Below, one piece after another: positions 39,136 to 48,391 of a stretch of DNA of 64,000 nt. Below the pieces are notes generated by a model. It was not told the DNA's origin and ran no database searches. It was given only the letters and a program-made list of their open reading frames with translations. The translations under genes and the position numbers were made by a program. Position 1 is the first letter of the stretch. Each line of letters opens with the position of its first letter. The stretch is from Pectobacterium peruviense (GTDB lineage: Bacteria; Pseudomonadota; Gammaproteobacteria; Enterobacterales; Enterobacteriaceae): the NCBI RefSeq assembly GCF_002847345.1, contig NZ_LXFV01000058.1, positions 1-64,000 on the forward strand, in the 5' to 3' direction.

Positions 39136-40191
39136 TTATTGAGAAGGCGTCGCCTGGCTATCGGGCGCAGCAGGCAACGCGGTGGTTGGCTGTTGACGCT
39201 CTGGAGCAGGAACTCCATTAGTTGGTTGTGGCGATGCTCCACCACTTCCACTCGTATTGTTGTTATCACTATTTTCGGCAGCCGGAGTGGTAGGTTTAGG
39301 CTTATCCAACCCCATATTTTGTAAATTTTCCACCTTGTCTATATTTACAGCAGAGCTTTCTGCATTTTCTTCTTCAATGTCTTTTTGCGCTTGTCTGCTC
39401 AATACCAACAAACTAATGCGTCGGTTAATCGCATCATTTCCACTTGCCGCCTGTTTGAGGCTCATTGTCGCAGCCATACCAACAACTCGCAAAACCTTTC
39501 CATCAGACAAACCACCCCAAATAAGCTCTCGGCGTGATGCATTGGCACGATCTGCAGACAATTCCCAGTTACTATAACCACGCTCCCCTGTCGTATACTG
39601 AACATCATCGGTATGACCGGAAATACTCAGCTTATTAGGGAAGTCATTCAGAATAGGGGCTATCGCGCGCAGGATATCTCGCATATAAGGCTCAACCTGC
39701 GCACTACCGGTTTTAAACATTGGACGGTTTTGGCTATCGATGATTTGGATGCGTAATCCTTCCTCAATCATTTCAATTAATAGATGCGGACGGAGTGCAC
39801 GTAATCGTGGATCGGCCTCAATTAACTGATCCAAGCGTTCACGCAGCCTATTGAGCCGGACTTCATCCAACTTCTTTTCTACGTTATCCGTTTTGATGGA
39901 CTTTTTCACTTCACCATCTTGCTGAGTCGGATCATTCCCTCCACCGGGAATCGGGCTGGAACTGTCGCTTGATTTAGAGCCTGACGTTAACGCAACCTTT
40001 AGCGGAGTACGAAAATACTCTGCGATTTGCGCCAACTGCATTGGCGTAGAAATTGCGATAAGCCACATTACCAGAAACAATGCCATCATTGCTGTCATAA
40101 AGTCAGCGTAGGCAATCTTCCAGGAGCCACCATGGTGGCCCCCATGTCCAGACTTACGCTTTTTGCGAATAATGGGATGCTGATGTTTCAT
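39136..40191 (-). CDS. motB: flagellar stator protein MotB
   Basis: Stator subunit anchored to peptidoglycan. It has a cytoplasmic start, one membrane helix with the proton-binding Asp in [19 protein letters not shown], and an OmpA-like domain ([20 protein letters not shown], then [16 protein letters not shown]). The 351 residues exceed the E. coli length (308): the C-terminus carries an extra 45 or so Pro/Ala/Asn/Thr-rich residues. It overlaps motA by 4 bp. Confidence 0.97.
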   Translation of the reverse strand: MKHQHPIIRKKRKSGHGGHHGGSWKIAYADFMTAMMALFLVMWLIAISTPMQLAQIAEYFRTPLKVALTSGSKSSDSSSPIPGGGNDPTQQDGEVKKSIKTDNVEKKLDEVRLNRLRERLDQLIEADPRLRALRPHLLIEMIEEGLRIQIIDSQNRPMFKTGSAQVEPYMRDILRAIAPILNDFPNKLSISGHTDDVQYTTGERGYSNWELSADRANASRRELIWGGLSDGKVLRVVGMAATMSLKQAASGNDAINRRISLLVLSRQAQKDIEEENAESSAVNIDKVENLQNMGLDKPKPTTPAAENSDNNNTSGSGGASPQPTNGVPAPERQQPTTALPAAPDSQATPSQ

Positions 40192-41075
40192 GCGTTACTG
40201 TCCGACGCTTGCTGAGTCGGTGATTTCACTCGACGAATGTGCTCTTCCAATTCGGTAAAGGAAGGACGCTCCGTCGAGTACAACGTTTTGCGCCCAAACT
40301 CAACGGCAATTTGCGGAGCATAGCCATTAAGGCTCGACAGTAGCGTGACTTTAATGCACTGCAATACTTTGATTTTTTCTGCATTTTTCTGGCGCAGTAA
40401 AGCAGCCAATGGAGAGACAAAGCCGTAAGCCAGTAGAATACCAAGGAAGGTTCCCACCATCGCGTGGGCGATCATCATCCCTAATTCAGCGGCAGGCCGG
40501 TCAACATAGGCTAGTGAGTGAACAACACCCATAACTGCAGCGACGATACCAAACGCAGGGAGACCGTCCCCCATCATCGTCAAACTAGACGCAGGCACTT
40601 CACTTTCGTGTTCAACCGTTTCGATCTCTTCATCCATCAGCGTTTCAATCTCAAACGCATTCATGTTACCGCTGACCATCAAACGCAAATAATCGGTGAT
40701 AAACTCAACAATATTGTTGTCGGAAAGGATATTAGGATAGCTTGAGAAGATTTCACTTTCACGAGGATTATCAATATCAAATTCCAGGGAAAGCATGCCT
40801 TGTTGGCGGGATTTGGCCATCACACGAAAGAGCAAAGCCATGAGGTCCATATACAATGCTTTATTGTACTTGGAGCCTTTGACCAAAAGAGGTAACGCAC
40901 GTATTGTTGCTTTTATCGCCTTTCCGTTGTTACCAACAATGAAAGCACCTACCGCAGCACCGCCGATAATCAGCAGCTCCGAAGGTTGATAAAGCGCACC
41001 CAAGGCCCCACCGACCATGAGATAACCGCCGAGTATCGAGGCCACAATTACGATATAACCCAATATAACCAGCAC
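40188..41075 (-). CDS. motA: flagellar stator protein MotA
   Basis: Proton-channel stator subunit with four membrane helices, 295 residues as in E. coli. It starts with GTG ([11 protein letters not shown]...), as in E. coli, after AAGGA. The cytoplasmic loop that contacts FliG includes the charged [15 protein letters not shown] segment, and TM3 has [19 protein letters not shown]. Confidence 0.98.
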   Translation of the reverse strand: MLVILGYIVIVASILGGYLMVGGALGALYQPSELLIIGGAAVGAFIVGNNGKAIKATIRALPLLVKGSKYNKALYMDLMALLFRVMAKSRQQGMLSLEFDIDNPRESEIFSSYPNILSDNNIVEFITDYLRLMVSGNMNAFEIETLMDEEIETVEHESEVPASSLTMMGDGLPAFGIVAAVMGVVHSLAYVDRPAAELGMMIAHAMVGTFLGILLAYGFVSPLAALLRQKNAEKIKVLQCIKVTLLSSLNGYAPQIAVEFGRKTLYSTERPSFTELEEHIRRVKSPTQQASDSNA

Positions 41076-41208
41076 AAGAAATCCTTATAATAAAAAAGGT
41101 GGGCGGAACGTGAGATAAAACTGCGGAGCCGTAGCCAGGACGTTCTTGAGGAAGAAATCTACCACCGTCTTCATAACCAACAGTGATAGATTCACAAATG
41201 CTACAGGC

Positions 41209-41787
41209 TCAGACTGCGTGTTTTACCTGTTCATCCAGCAGTTGAGGTATTATATCGGCAAGATTTTGCGAAAGTTTACGCCTTTTTACCGCTCTGGAAG
41301 GGGGTTGGCACAAACTACAAACAAAACTGTTTTTAGGTTGATGAGCATGAGTAATGAACATCCCTTTACAGCAATTACATGACGACAGTTGCAGCATACC
41401 GCTGTCAACAAACCGGACTAATGTCCAGGCTCGCGTCAATGCTAACAGTGGGGAATCGCTCTGCGGCGCACACTGTTCCAGGTAGAGTCGATAAGATTTA
41501 ATAACTGCTTCAACACCGCTGCACTGCCCATTCTTGATTAAAAAGTTGTAGGCGTTGTAGAACATTGATGAATGAATATTCTGTTCCCAGGTCATAAACC
41601 AATCCGTTGAAAATGGTAACATTCCCTTTGGCGGCGGACTTCCTCTAAGTTCTTTGTACAGTTTAATCAATCGTCCGCGACTTAACTGAGTTTCACTTTC
41701 CAACATCTGTAAACGAGCACCGAGCGAAATGAGCTCCATCGCTAATTGGATGTCTTTCGCTTCCTGAACAATACTTTTCTCCGCCAT
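41209..41787 (-). CDS. flhC: flagellar master regulator subunit FlhC
   Basis: DNA-binding partner of FlhD in the class 2 activator FlhD4C2. The 192 residues equal E. coli FlhC. The zinc-site cysteines are visible in [15 protein letters not shown] and FVCSLCQPP. It follows flhD by 3 bp. The promoter of motA lies within its 3' end. Confidence 0.98.
   Translation of the reverse strand: MAEKSIVQEAKDIQLAMELISLGARLQMLESETQLSRGRLIKLYKELRGSPPPKGMLPFSTDWFMTWEQNIHSSMFYNAYNFLIKNGQCSGVEAVIKSYRLYLEQCAPQSDSPLLALTRAWTLVRFVDSGMLQLSSCNCCKGMFITHAHQPKNSFVCSLCQPPSRAVKRRKLSQNLADIIPQLLDEQVKHAV
41252..41278 (-). promoter_or_regulatory. sigma-28 promoter of motAB-cheAW, inside flhC
   Basis: On the minus strand: TAAA (41278-41275), 15 nt, GCCGATAT (41259-41252). 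It lies in the last 70 bp of the flhC reading frame and gives a leader of about 170 nt before motA. No sigma-28 match was found in the flhC-motA gap itself. The arrangement makes motAB-cheAW expressible independently of flhDC transcription. Confidence 0.75.
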
Positions 41788-41790
41788 TAC

Positions 41791-42141
41791 TTATGCCCTT
41801 TTCTTAGGCTGGTTCTCTTCTTTCGAAGTTAACTGTTGTAATAAGCTACTCGACAACAAAATCCCCGTATGGATTTGCTGTAAATCATCCACGCGTGATT
41901 CCTGAGTCAAGACTTTGATTGTATTGTGATCGTTAAAGCGGAAATGACATATCAGTTGGTTAGTTTCTGCCAATTTCACCATTTGCGGTAAAGTCAGTTG
42001 CATCAAGATATTTGCCATCTCGTCATTGATTCCCAGACGAAACATTGCAGAGGCTTTTTCATCATTAATTAAGCGTTGCGCTAGTAACAAATAAGACAGA
42101 TTAATGTCATAAATGTGTTTGAGTAATTCAGAGGTACCCAT
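41791..42141 (-). CDS. flhD: flagellar master regulator subunit FlhD
   Basis: Forms FlhD4C2 with FlhC and starts the flagellar cascade. The ATG at 42141 gives 116 residues beginning [21 protein letters not shown], aligning with E. coli FlhD ([15 protein letters not shown]...). A GGGA is 8 nt upstream. An earlier ATG at 42150 would add MGN and has a poorly placed ribosome site. A long regulatory region lies upstream. Confidence 0.97.
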   Translation of the reverse strand: MGTSELLKHIYDINLSYLLLAQRLINDEKASAMFRLGINDEMANILMQLTLPQMVKLAETNQLICHFRFNDHNTIKVLTQESRVDDLQQIHTGILLSSSLLQQLTSKEENQPKKRA

Positions 42142-42379
42142 ATTTCCCATCCCGACAGGCTATGTTTAAAACATAAGTTAGGTGATAGACCATATCGCCC
42201 AGTTCGAAAATCACTCTCCATTGATGGCATAAAAAACTATCGGTGCCAGATACTGCGAGCTACTACTTTATCATTTATTATTCGGGCAATCGTTACCTGC
42301 CAACTTTACGCATCACGCTACGAATCCGTTCATCCGTTGCTTTCTAGTCCTACTCTGAAGACCCTCTCCAGCTAAAGCA

Positions 42380-42393
42380 TAGGATTAATCCTA
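42380..42393. promoter_or_regulatory. RcsAB-like box upstream of flhD
   Basis: TAGGATTAATCCTA is a perfect 14-bp palindrome matching the RcsAB consensus TAAGAATATTCCTA at 11 positions. From the candidate start site it covers about +5 to +18, the place where RcsB represses flhDC in E. coli. It suggests Rcs phosphorelay control of motility. Confidence 0.65.
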
Positions 42394-42403
42394 AAACAGC
42401 GCA

Positions 42404-42433
42404 ACTGTACCGCCTAATCCATAGCACATACAA
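42404..42433 (-). promoter_or_regulatory. candidate sigma-70 promoter of flhDC
   Basis: On the minus strand TTGTAT (42433-42428), 18 nt, TACAGT (42409-42404). Both boxes are weak, as expected for an activator-dependent promoter. The predicted start near 42397 puts the CRP site centre at about -72 and leaves a 256-nt leader. An alternative TTGCGC/TATGCT pair lies about 28 bp further downstream. Confidence 0.4.
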
Positions 42434-42461
42434 CGCGGCTGAAGAATGATTTTAGCCATTA

Positions 42462-42477
42462 TGTGACACAGATCACA
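42462..42477. promoter_or_regulatory. CRP (cAMP receptor protein) site upstream of flhDC
   Basis: TGTGA-CACAGA-TCACA is a perfect CRP core with 6-nt spacing. E. coli flhDC is activated by cAMP-CRP from a comparable position. It is the strongest regulatory signature in the 841-bp gap between flhD and the next gene. The AT-rich remainder (about 42540-42840) holds only a 9-bp inverted repeat. Confidence 0.85.
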
Positions 42478-42661
42478 CAAATGAAAGCATTATGAGCCTA
42501 ACCCTGTCTGGTCAGATCACTTTTATGCTTATTTTTACGTCAAAATCGCACATCAAACGTTACAAAAAAAAGCATTCGAAATAATAAAAAAGAAACAATT
42601 TGCTTGCTATGTAAATGATACCTATACAAAAAACCCACTGCACCAAAAACATACACCATTA

Positions 42662-42693
42662 TGTAAGTTTATACCTTTCACTAAAAACTTACA
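42662..42693. repeat. 9-bp inverted repeat far upstream of flhD
   Basis: TGTAAGTTT (42662-42670) and AAACTTACA (42685-42693), followed on the plus strand by CTTTTTACC. It could be an operator in the flhDC control region, or a terminator for plus-strand transcription, though no plus-strand gene precedes it. Confidence 0.4.
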
Positions 42694-42982
42694 CTTTTTA
42701 CCCCAAAAACACTTAACAGCATGTTCTGAAGCAAAATTTATCTATCTCCTGCCAACATGCTGTTGCAGCAATAACAAAGTATATAGGCATAGCAGTGAAA
42801 AATCAGATAAGTAATTAATTTATTGATATAAAAAGGGATGATCTAGCCGTGGCAATGAATTGCAGTCGCTGACAGTATGAAGTCATACGAAACAACCGTA
42901 TGGTTTTAACGCGCTCAAGAGTCACGCGGCAGGATGCGTCAGCAAAACGATAGGTGCACTGTATATAGAAGCATTTGTCCGA

Positions 42983-43909
42983 TCACGTCTTCACGATCCG
43001 GTTAACCAGCCAAATACCTGAACATACCAGAATAAGCGCAAAGAAATATTTCCACTCAAGAATGCTCTCATTAAGAAACAGTGCTGACAGCAGTGTGCCA
43101 GACACTGGGATGAGGAAATTAAATGGTGCAACCATACCGACTCGATTATATTTCAGCAATTGACTCCATAATGAAAAAGCGACGGAAGAGAGCAAAATAA
43201 GGTAGCCTAACATCAATACAGCCTTCCAATCAGGTAGGATAAGTGACCCGCCTGTACAATATCCTGATATTGTTAAAATGATCCCACCAATAGCGAGTTG
43301 ATAGCCGGTCATGACGGTTGGATCCATCGTTTGTGATATCCGCTTACCATATATAGTCGATGCAGATAAAATAAATGCGGCAATAACGACAAATCCATCA
43401 CCTAATAGTGTAAAACTACTATTCATTCCATTACTATTGATATTAACTGCCATCACACCAGCGAAACCTAATATACACCCCATTATCTTATTGATATTTA
43501 ATTTATCATTTTGGTATAAATAGTGAGCAAGCAGAACACTGAAAAACGTGCTGGTTGCATTCATGATCGAGCCTTTAACACCAGTAGTATAAGCCAGACC
43601 GATATAGAAAAAAACATACTGTAATGATGTCTGAAATGTTCCCAATATTGTCAGTTGGGCTAACTGCCCACGCTGGAAACGCCCGATAGATCGCCCGCTT
43701 AGCACGGCAAGCGCCAGCAACAACAGTCCTGCGAACGTGAAGCGATAACCCGCGAAAACGAGTTTTCCAGGAATATCATTATCCGCAATGTGAAACAGCT
43801 CATAGCCATTTTTAATTGCCGGATAGGCACTCCCCCACAGTAAACAGCATAATGTGGCGATAAAAAAAACAACTTTTTTATCAGAAAAAAAATGCGTGCG
43901 TTTTTCCAA
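42983..43909 (-). CDS. EamA/DMT-family membrane transporter
   Basis: Inner-membrane protein of the drug/metabolite transporter superfamily with about ten hydrophobic helices in two EamA repeats. The first repeat opens FFIATLCCLLWGSAYPAIKNG. The TTG at 43909 is chosen as start because GGAGGG sits 7 nt upstream. The earlier ATG at 43939 lacks a well-placed site and would add ten residues before the first helix. Length is 308 residues. The substrate is unknown. It stands alone, between flhDC and a divergent chemoreceptor gene. Confidence 0.85.
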   Translation of the reverse strand: MEKRTHFFSDKKVVFFIATLCCLLWGSAYPAIKNGYELFHIADNDIPGKLVFAGYRFTFAGLLLLALAVLSGRSIGRFQRGQLAQLTILGTFQTSLQYVFFYIGLAYTTGVKGSIMNATSTFFSVLLAHYLYQNDKLNINKIMGCILGFAGVMAVNINSNGMNSSFTLLGDGFVVIAAFILSASTIYGKRISQTMDPTVMTGYQLAIGGIILTISGYCTGGSLILPDWKAVLMLGYLILLSSVAFSLWSQLLKYNRVGMVAPFNFLIPVSGTLLSALFLNESILEWKYFFALILVCSGIWLVNRIVKT

Positions 43910-44079
43910 GAAAAATCCCTCCAAAGATAGAGCCCACATAATAGCGTTGAACCCCAGACAAATAAAGTTAGGGCATCAGACACTTTATTTTTCATTATCA
44001 ATCTGTATGATTTCACACCACGTAATTTTCTTTTCTTTTTAAAGAGTTAAAAACGTGATCGGGATCGCATCGAATTTGA

Positions 44080-44106
44080 TTAAGGTTTCTCAATATATGC
44101 CGATTA
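44080..44106 (+). promoter_or_regulatory. sigma-28 promoter of second chemoreceptor gene
   Basis: TTAAGG-type -35 (TTAA at 44080), 15 nt, GCCGATTA (7 of 8) at 44099-44106, about 113 bp before the ATG. It places this orphan receptor in the FliA regulon. Confidence 0.7.
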
Positions 44107-44219
44107 TCTTTTACATTGGTTGTTTAGCTAATGGATTGTCATTAATGTAGACAGTAAAGCCTAAACGCCAATGCCGCCGCTAGTGGCATGGTAAATCATA
44201 ATTTCCTGAGAATGAGCGA

Positions 44220-45941
44220 ATGGATATGAAAATAACTTCAAGGTCTGAGCAGCACGTCGAGGCTGGCATGCTGAGCAATTTACGGCTAGTTCCCTTATTC
44301 ATCATTATTCTGGGTGGTATCATGCTGTTATTTGCAGCATCTATCGGCACATCCAGCTACTTTTTACAAAGCAGCAATCAGTCATTAGATGACGTTACAC
44401 AAGAAATCGATACCCGAATGGGGATTTCAAACAGTTCCAACCACCTTCGCACTGCACGTTTATTGCTAATTCAGGCAGCGGCAGCGGCACGTATTGGTGA
44501 CTCTCAGGTCTTCAATGACAACCTGAAGCAAGCTGAACAACGTCTGGAACAGTCCAAGAAAGCCTTCCTTGTGTATGAAGAACGTTCAGTTAAAACACCT
44601 CAAGATATGGCGTTGGACGGCGATTTACGCAAATCCTATGATGCTTATGTCAATCAAGGTCTTATGCTGATGCTTACTGCAGCGAAGCAAGGACTGTTTG
44701 AGGAGGTCATCACGCTCGAATCTGAAGAAACCCGTGTTTTAGATTTGGCCTATAACAAATTTTTGCTAGAGGCCGTCTCTTACCGTACGCAAAGAGCGAA
44801 AGAATTAAACGAAACGGCGCATAAAAACGCGCTGCTCGGCTATTCGTTGATGGGAGGTAGCTTTGCTCTTGCCACCATTTTAACGCTTATGACATTTTTC
44901 CTTCTGAGAGGGATCCTCATCAAACCAATAAATCAGTTGGTCATGAGAATTCAGCGTATTGCGCAGGGCGATCTGACTCAAATGTCAGACCGTTATGGCA
45001 AGAATGAAATTGGTACACTCGCTAGCAATGTTCAACAAATGCAGTCTTCACTGGTTACTACCGTCACTACCGTTCGGGAAAGCGCGGACTCTATTTATCA
45101 AGGTTCAACCGAGATCTCATCCGGTAACACCGACCTCTCCTCTCGCACCGAACAACAAGCCGCAGCGCTTGAACAAACCGCGGCAAGCATGGAGCAATTA
45201 ACCGCAACCGTGAAGCAGAACTCAGAAAATGCGCACCACGCAAGCCAACTCGCGGCGAATGCTTCTGGGAAAGCCAAGCAGGGTGGAGACATCGTGGCAA
45301 ACGTGGTCAACACGATGAACAGCATTTCGGGTAGTTCAAAGAAAATCTCTGAAATTACCAGCGTCATTAACAGCATTGCTTTCCAAACTAATATTCTCGC
45401 ACTTAATGCCGCAGTTGAGGCAGCCAGAGCGGGAGAACAAGGTCGTGGTTTTGCCGTTGTCGCGAGCGAAGTTCGTAGTCTCGCACAGCGTAGTGCGCAA
45501 GCGGCAAAAGAGATCGAAACGCTAATTTCCGAATCAGTCAACCTGGTCAACAGTGGTTCTGTTCTGGTTGATAACGCCGGCCAAACCATGAAAGAGATTG
45601 TCGATGCCGTCACTAACGTCACCGACATCATGGGCGAGATTGCCTCTGCGTCTGACGAACAAAGCCGAGGAATTACTCAGGTCGGTCAGGCAATATCGGA
45701 AATGGACAGCGTGACACAGCAGAATGCGTCGCTCGTTCAGGAAGCTAGCGCTGCAGCAGCATCGCTGGAAGAGCAAGCAGCATTGCTTACCCGTGCAGTT
45801 GCGACATTTAAATTATCCAGCCATTTATCAAGCGGTCATTCAGCACCTGCCAGACCGAACGCGCTGGCCGCTAAGGGCCGTTCATCGCTCGCCCTTCCCC
45901 GTCAAGCCAATACGGAAAATGGTAACTGGGAAACGTTCTAA
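44220..45941 (+). CDS. methyl-accepting chemotaxis protein
   Basis: Second chemoreceptor, 573 residues: membrane helix about 23-45, a periplasmic helical sensor domain (about 46-200), a second membrane helix ([22 protein letters not shown], in part), HAMP and the signalling tip [23 protein letters not shown]. It ends NWETF like the first receptor, so it should be a direct CheR/CheB substrate. Its sensor domain differs from the first one. The start may be ATG 44220 or 44226. Confidence 0.95.
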   Translation: MDMKITSRSEQHVEAGMLSNLRLVPLFIIILGGIMLLFAASIGTSSYFLQSSNQSLDDVTQEIDTRMGISNSSNHLRTARLLLIQAAAAARIGDSQVFNDNLKQAEQRLEQSKKAFLVYEERSVKTPQDMALDGDLRKSYDAYVNQGLMLMLTAAKQGLFEEVITLESEETRVLDLAYNKFLLEAVSYRTQRAKELNETAHKNALLGYSLMGGSFALATILTLMTFFLLRGILIKPINQLVMRIQRIAQGDLTQMSDRYGKNEIGTLASNVQQMQSSLVTTVTTVRESADSIYQGSTEISSGNTDLSSRTEQQAAALEQTAASMEQLTATVKQNSENAHHASQLAANASGKAKQGGDIVANVVNTMNSISGSSKKISEITSVINSIAFQTNILALNAAVEAARAGEQGRGFAVVASEVRSLAQRSAQAAKEIETLISESVNLVNSGSVLVDNAGQTMKEIVDAVTNVTDIMGEIASASDEQSRGITQVGQAISEMDSVTQQNASLVQEASAAAASLEEQAALLTRAVATFKLSSHLSSGHSAPARPNALAAKGRSSLALPRQANTENGNWETF

Positions 45942-45960
45942 TACTGGATATTAAAAACAC

Positions 45961-45992
45961 TGCGAGCATTGTTCACTCGAACAATGCTCGCA
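45961..45992. terminator. bidirectional terminator, chemoreceptor / dsrB
   Basis: A perfect 14-bp stem, TGCGAGCATTGTTC with its complement, around a 4-nt loop. On the minus strand GTGTTTTTAAT follows, a T tract suited to dsrB. It lies between two convergent genes. Confidence 0.88.
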
Positions 45993-46009
45993 TATTGATA
46001 TATTCGCTT

Positions 46010-46213
46010 TTACTCTTTTATCGGCAACGTCTTTGGCTCAACAAACGTGCCATCCTTACTATCAACTTCATTGAAAAACCAGATGCCCGCTGGGTAATCC
46101 TTTAATGCCACTAAATACATAACCCCTTCTTGAAATGTATCCACAGCCAGAATCGTCCCTTCCCGGCGCGTCTTCCCATCGGTTTTAACAGTAACCAGAT
46201 CATTAACTTTCAT
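46010..46213 (-). CDS. dsrB: DsrB family protein
   Basis: A 67-residue cytoplasmic protein of unknown function, clearly homologous to E. coli DsrB ([19 protein letters not shown]; then [18 protein letters not shown]). In E. coli it is linked to RpoS-dependent expression and lies beside rcsA and the small RNA gene dsrA, near fliR. Here neither neighbour is visible. It is convergent with the receptor gene and divergent from the cyclase gene. Confidence 0.9.
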   Translation of the reverse strand: MKVNDLVTVKTDGKTRREGTILAVDTFQEGVMYLVALKDYPAGIWFFNEVDSKDGTFVEPKTLPIKE

Positions 46214-46422
46214 AAATTTATCTCAAAATAGCTTCTAACATCAAAAAAACAGCATTATCATTGACAACTACGGTAATAATAGTACCTGTATGAAATGATT
46301 AATTTTATTTATTTTTAACAACGCCATGTTGACCCTCTCTGTCATTAAATATCGATTATTCAGGCAAAAATTGATCGTTTCTATCCTAGTACATCCGATA
46401 TATTCGCAAAAGAGATTAAAAG

Positions 46423-47835
46423 TTGAACGAACTACTGAACGTTAATGAACAGAGAGATCACGGTGAGTCGGGCTACAATCAAGTCATAACATCAGAATGG
46501 ACGCAATTGATAGCTACAACCTCACAGCAATCTTTTAATCTACTACGCACCCTCGCCGATCAGAAAGCATCCGATTTTGCCGATGAGTTCTACACTTACA
46601 TGCTCAAAGACCAAGAAGCGTCGCTTTTTCTTTCCAGCCAGCAAGTCCATGATCGACTCCATGGTTCGATGAGCAAATGGATAGCCGCCATTTTAACGAA
46701 TACAGGGGACCATCTGGCAGATCTGATTAGCCATCAAAAGAAAATTGGTCAGATTCATGCACGTATTGGTATTCCTGTCGATCTGGTTGAACGCGGCGCT
46801 CGGCGTCTCAAATGGCACCTTTATGAAGACATCGCACAGGTGGCAGATGATAAAGCGCTATGCTTCGATGCCATGCGTTTCGCTTCCATTTCGATGGACA
46901 TCGCCATAGAGATAATGAGTAAAACGTATTCTCAATCGCACGATCTGGCAGCCAAGAATGAAGAATCCTATCGGCTATTTTCTATTCTGGAAAATGCCAG
47001 TATGGAGAGAGAACGGCAGAATGCATCGCTGCTAAATTGGGAAAATGCCTTTATTTTTAGCGTTGCTACCGGTACGCCACTTTCCAGCATCCAGGATTTA
47101 AGCGATTCTGATTTTGGCCTGTGGTTTAACCATAAGGGGAAATCCAGCTTCAGTAACATTCAGGGGATACGTACCATCGCGACAATCATGACTGAAACCG
47201 ATGAGTACATCCGCAACTATAGTCATACAGCACTATTGACGCAGCAGGATTACGCACCGCTACTTAAAGCGGTCAGAAGTAAAATCTATAAAATAAATAT
47301 GCTGTTGGGATCGCTATTTGACGAAGTTCAAAAACTGGAGAGTGGCAAGGATACATTGACCCTTCTGCTAAACCGCCGCTTCCTGCCAACGATTCTTCGA
47401 CACGAAATATCGCTGACAATGCATTCAAATACGCCGCTCAGCATCGCTATGATTGATATTGACCACTTTAAATCCGTCAATGACACCTATGGTCATGCCG
47501 CTGGCGACAACATCCTGAAAAGGATTGCAGAGATTCTGTATGAGAGCACGCGAAACAGCGACTATGTGTTCCGTTATGGCGGGGAAGAATTCCTGATCGT
47601 ACTCATTGAGACACCTAAAGTTGCCGCTCACACCATCATCGAACGGCTGAGAAAGAAAATCGAGAATCACTCTATCCATCTTCAAAACGGTGAAAGCGTC
47701 AAGATGACCATCAGCGCAGGCATCGCCGTGTATAGCGGTCATCCAGATTATGAGTGCCTAATAAAGGCTGCGGACGATGCACTCTATCAGGCCAAAGCCA
47801 ACGGCAGAAACAGGATCGAATACGCGCCGGAATAG
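46423..47835 (+). CDS. dosC: globin-coupled diguanylate cyclase (oxygen sensor)
   Basis: Makes cyclic di-GMP under oxygen control. The 470 residues have an N-terminal globin sensor (about 20-175) with the conserved IHARIGIPVDLVERG segment; His112 is the likely haem ligand. A helical middle domain and a C-terminal GGDEF domain follow (GGEEF at 386-390, in FRYGGEEFLIVL). An RNSD at 377-380, five residues before it, is the product-inhibition I-site. The only suitable start is TTG. It resembles E. coli DosC and the studied Pectobacterium enzyme PccGCS. Confidence 0.93.
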   Translation: MNELLNVNEQRDHGESGYNQVITSEWTQLIATTSQQSFNLLRTLADQKASDFADEFYTYMLKDQEASLFLSSQQVHDRLHGSMSKWIAAILTNTGDHLADLISHQKKIGQIHARIGIPVDLVERGARRLKWHLYEDIAQVADDKALCFDAMRFASISMDIAIEIMSKTYSQSHDLAAKNEESYRLFSILENASMERERQNASLLNWENAFIFSVATGTPLSSIQDLSDSDFGLWFNHKGKSSFSNIQGIRTIATIMTETDEYIRNYSHTALLTQQDYAPLLKAVRSKIYKINMLLGSLFDEVQKLESGKDTLTLLLNRRFLPTILRHEISLTMHSNTPLSIAMIDIDHFKSVNDTYGHAAGDNILKRIAEILYESTRNSDYVFRYGGEEFLIVLIETPKVAAHTIIERLRKKIENHSIHLQNGESVKMTISAGIAVYSGHPDYECLIKAADDALYQAKANGRNRIEYAPE

Positions 47836-48207
47836 CTATCCCGTCTTAATGGCAAACCTGCATTCAGCCCACATCAGAAAAAGAATAGCGCCCTATTCAT
47901 CATCGCAGGTTTGCATCGTGTCCCTAACCCAACGGATGAATCTTCCTCATTATTAGACAAATTCTTTTTTTCTCGCACACCGATCTCAATCCGTCGGCCA
48001 GAGAGATTTGCACACGCCAGCAAGGACATAAAGCGAGTTTGTTTTGAGAGTGTGAGCTAGAGAAGGTAAAAGTGAATGCTCGGAAAAATACAACATGATA
48101 AAAATAGTGAGTTAGAAAAAAGCCATTTTTAACACGTGGCTTTCATATATAGCTTTATGCAGGAAAAAATCGAAACAACCATTAACTTACTTATTTTATT
48201 ACATAAT
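47836..48207. other. 372-bp spacer between cyclase gene and tRNA-Ser
   Basis: No gene recognised. A 10-bp inverted repeat, GCAAACCTGC (47852-47861) and GCAGGTTTGC (47905-47914), with a 43-nt loop follows the cyclase gene. It is too wide to be a normal terminator. Confidence 0.45.
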
Positions 48208-48297
48208 TGGCGGAGAGAGGGGGATTTGAACCCCCGGTGGAGTTACCCCCACTCCAGTTTTCGAGACTGGTCCGTTCAGCCGCTCCGGCATCTCTCC
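48208..48297 (-). tRNA. tRNA-Ser (anticodon CGA)
   Basis: Acceptor GGAGAGA pairs with TCTCTCC, followed by discriminator G and an encoded CCA. The anticodon stem CCAGT-CTCGAAA-ACTGG carries CGA. A long variable arm (AGTGGGGGTAACTCCAC region) identifies the serine class. The T arm is GGGGGTTCAAATCCCCC. Its position beside mtfA matches serU in E. coli. Confidence 0.97.
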
Positions 48298-48391
48298 GTT
48301 TAAGCTGTTGCCATGATGCCCGTTTTTGCGGCATGTTAACAGCACCCGCCCTCGCCTTTAAATTCAAGTGACGACTTAACGAGCAATAGCA

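Noticed and set aside
45098..45631. 177-codon minus-strand frame in the second chemoreceptor gene
   Set aside because: Antisense to the highly conserved signalling domain. The same kind of shadow appears opposite the first receptor.
45942..46009. possible DsrA small RNA beside dsrB
   Set aside because: The only structure is the 14-bp bidirectional terminator; no DsrA-like sequence recognised.
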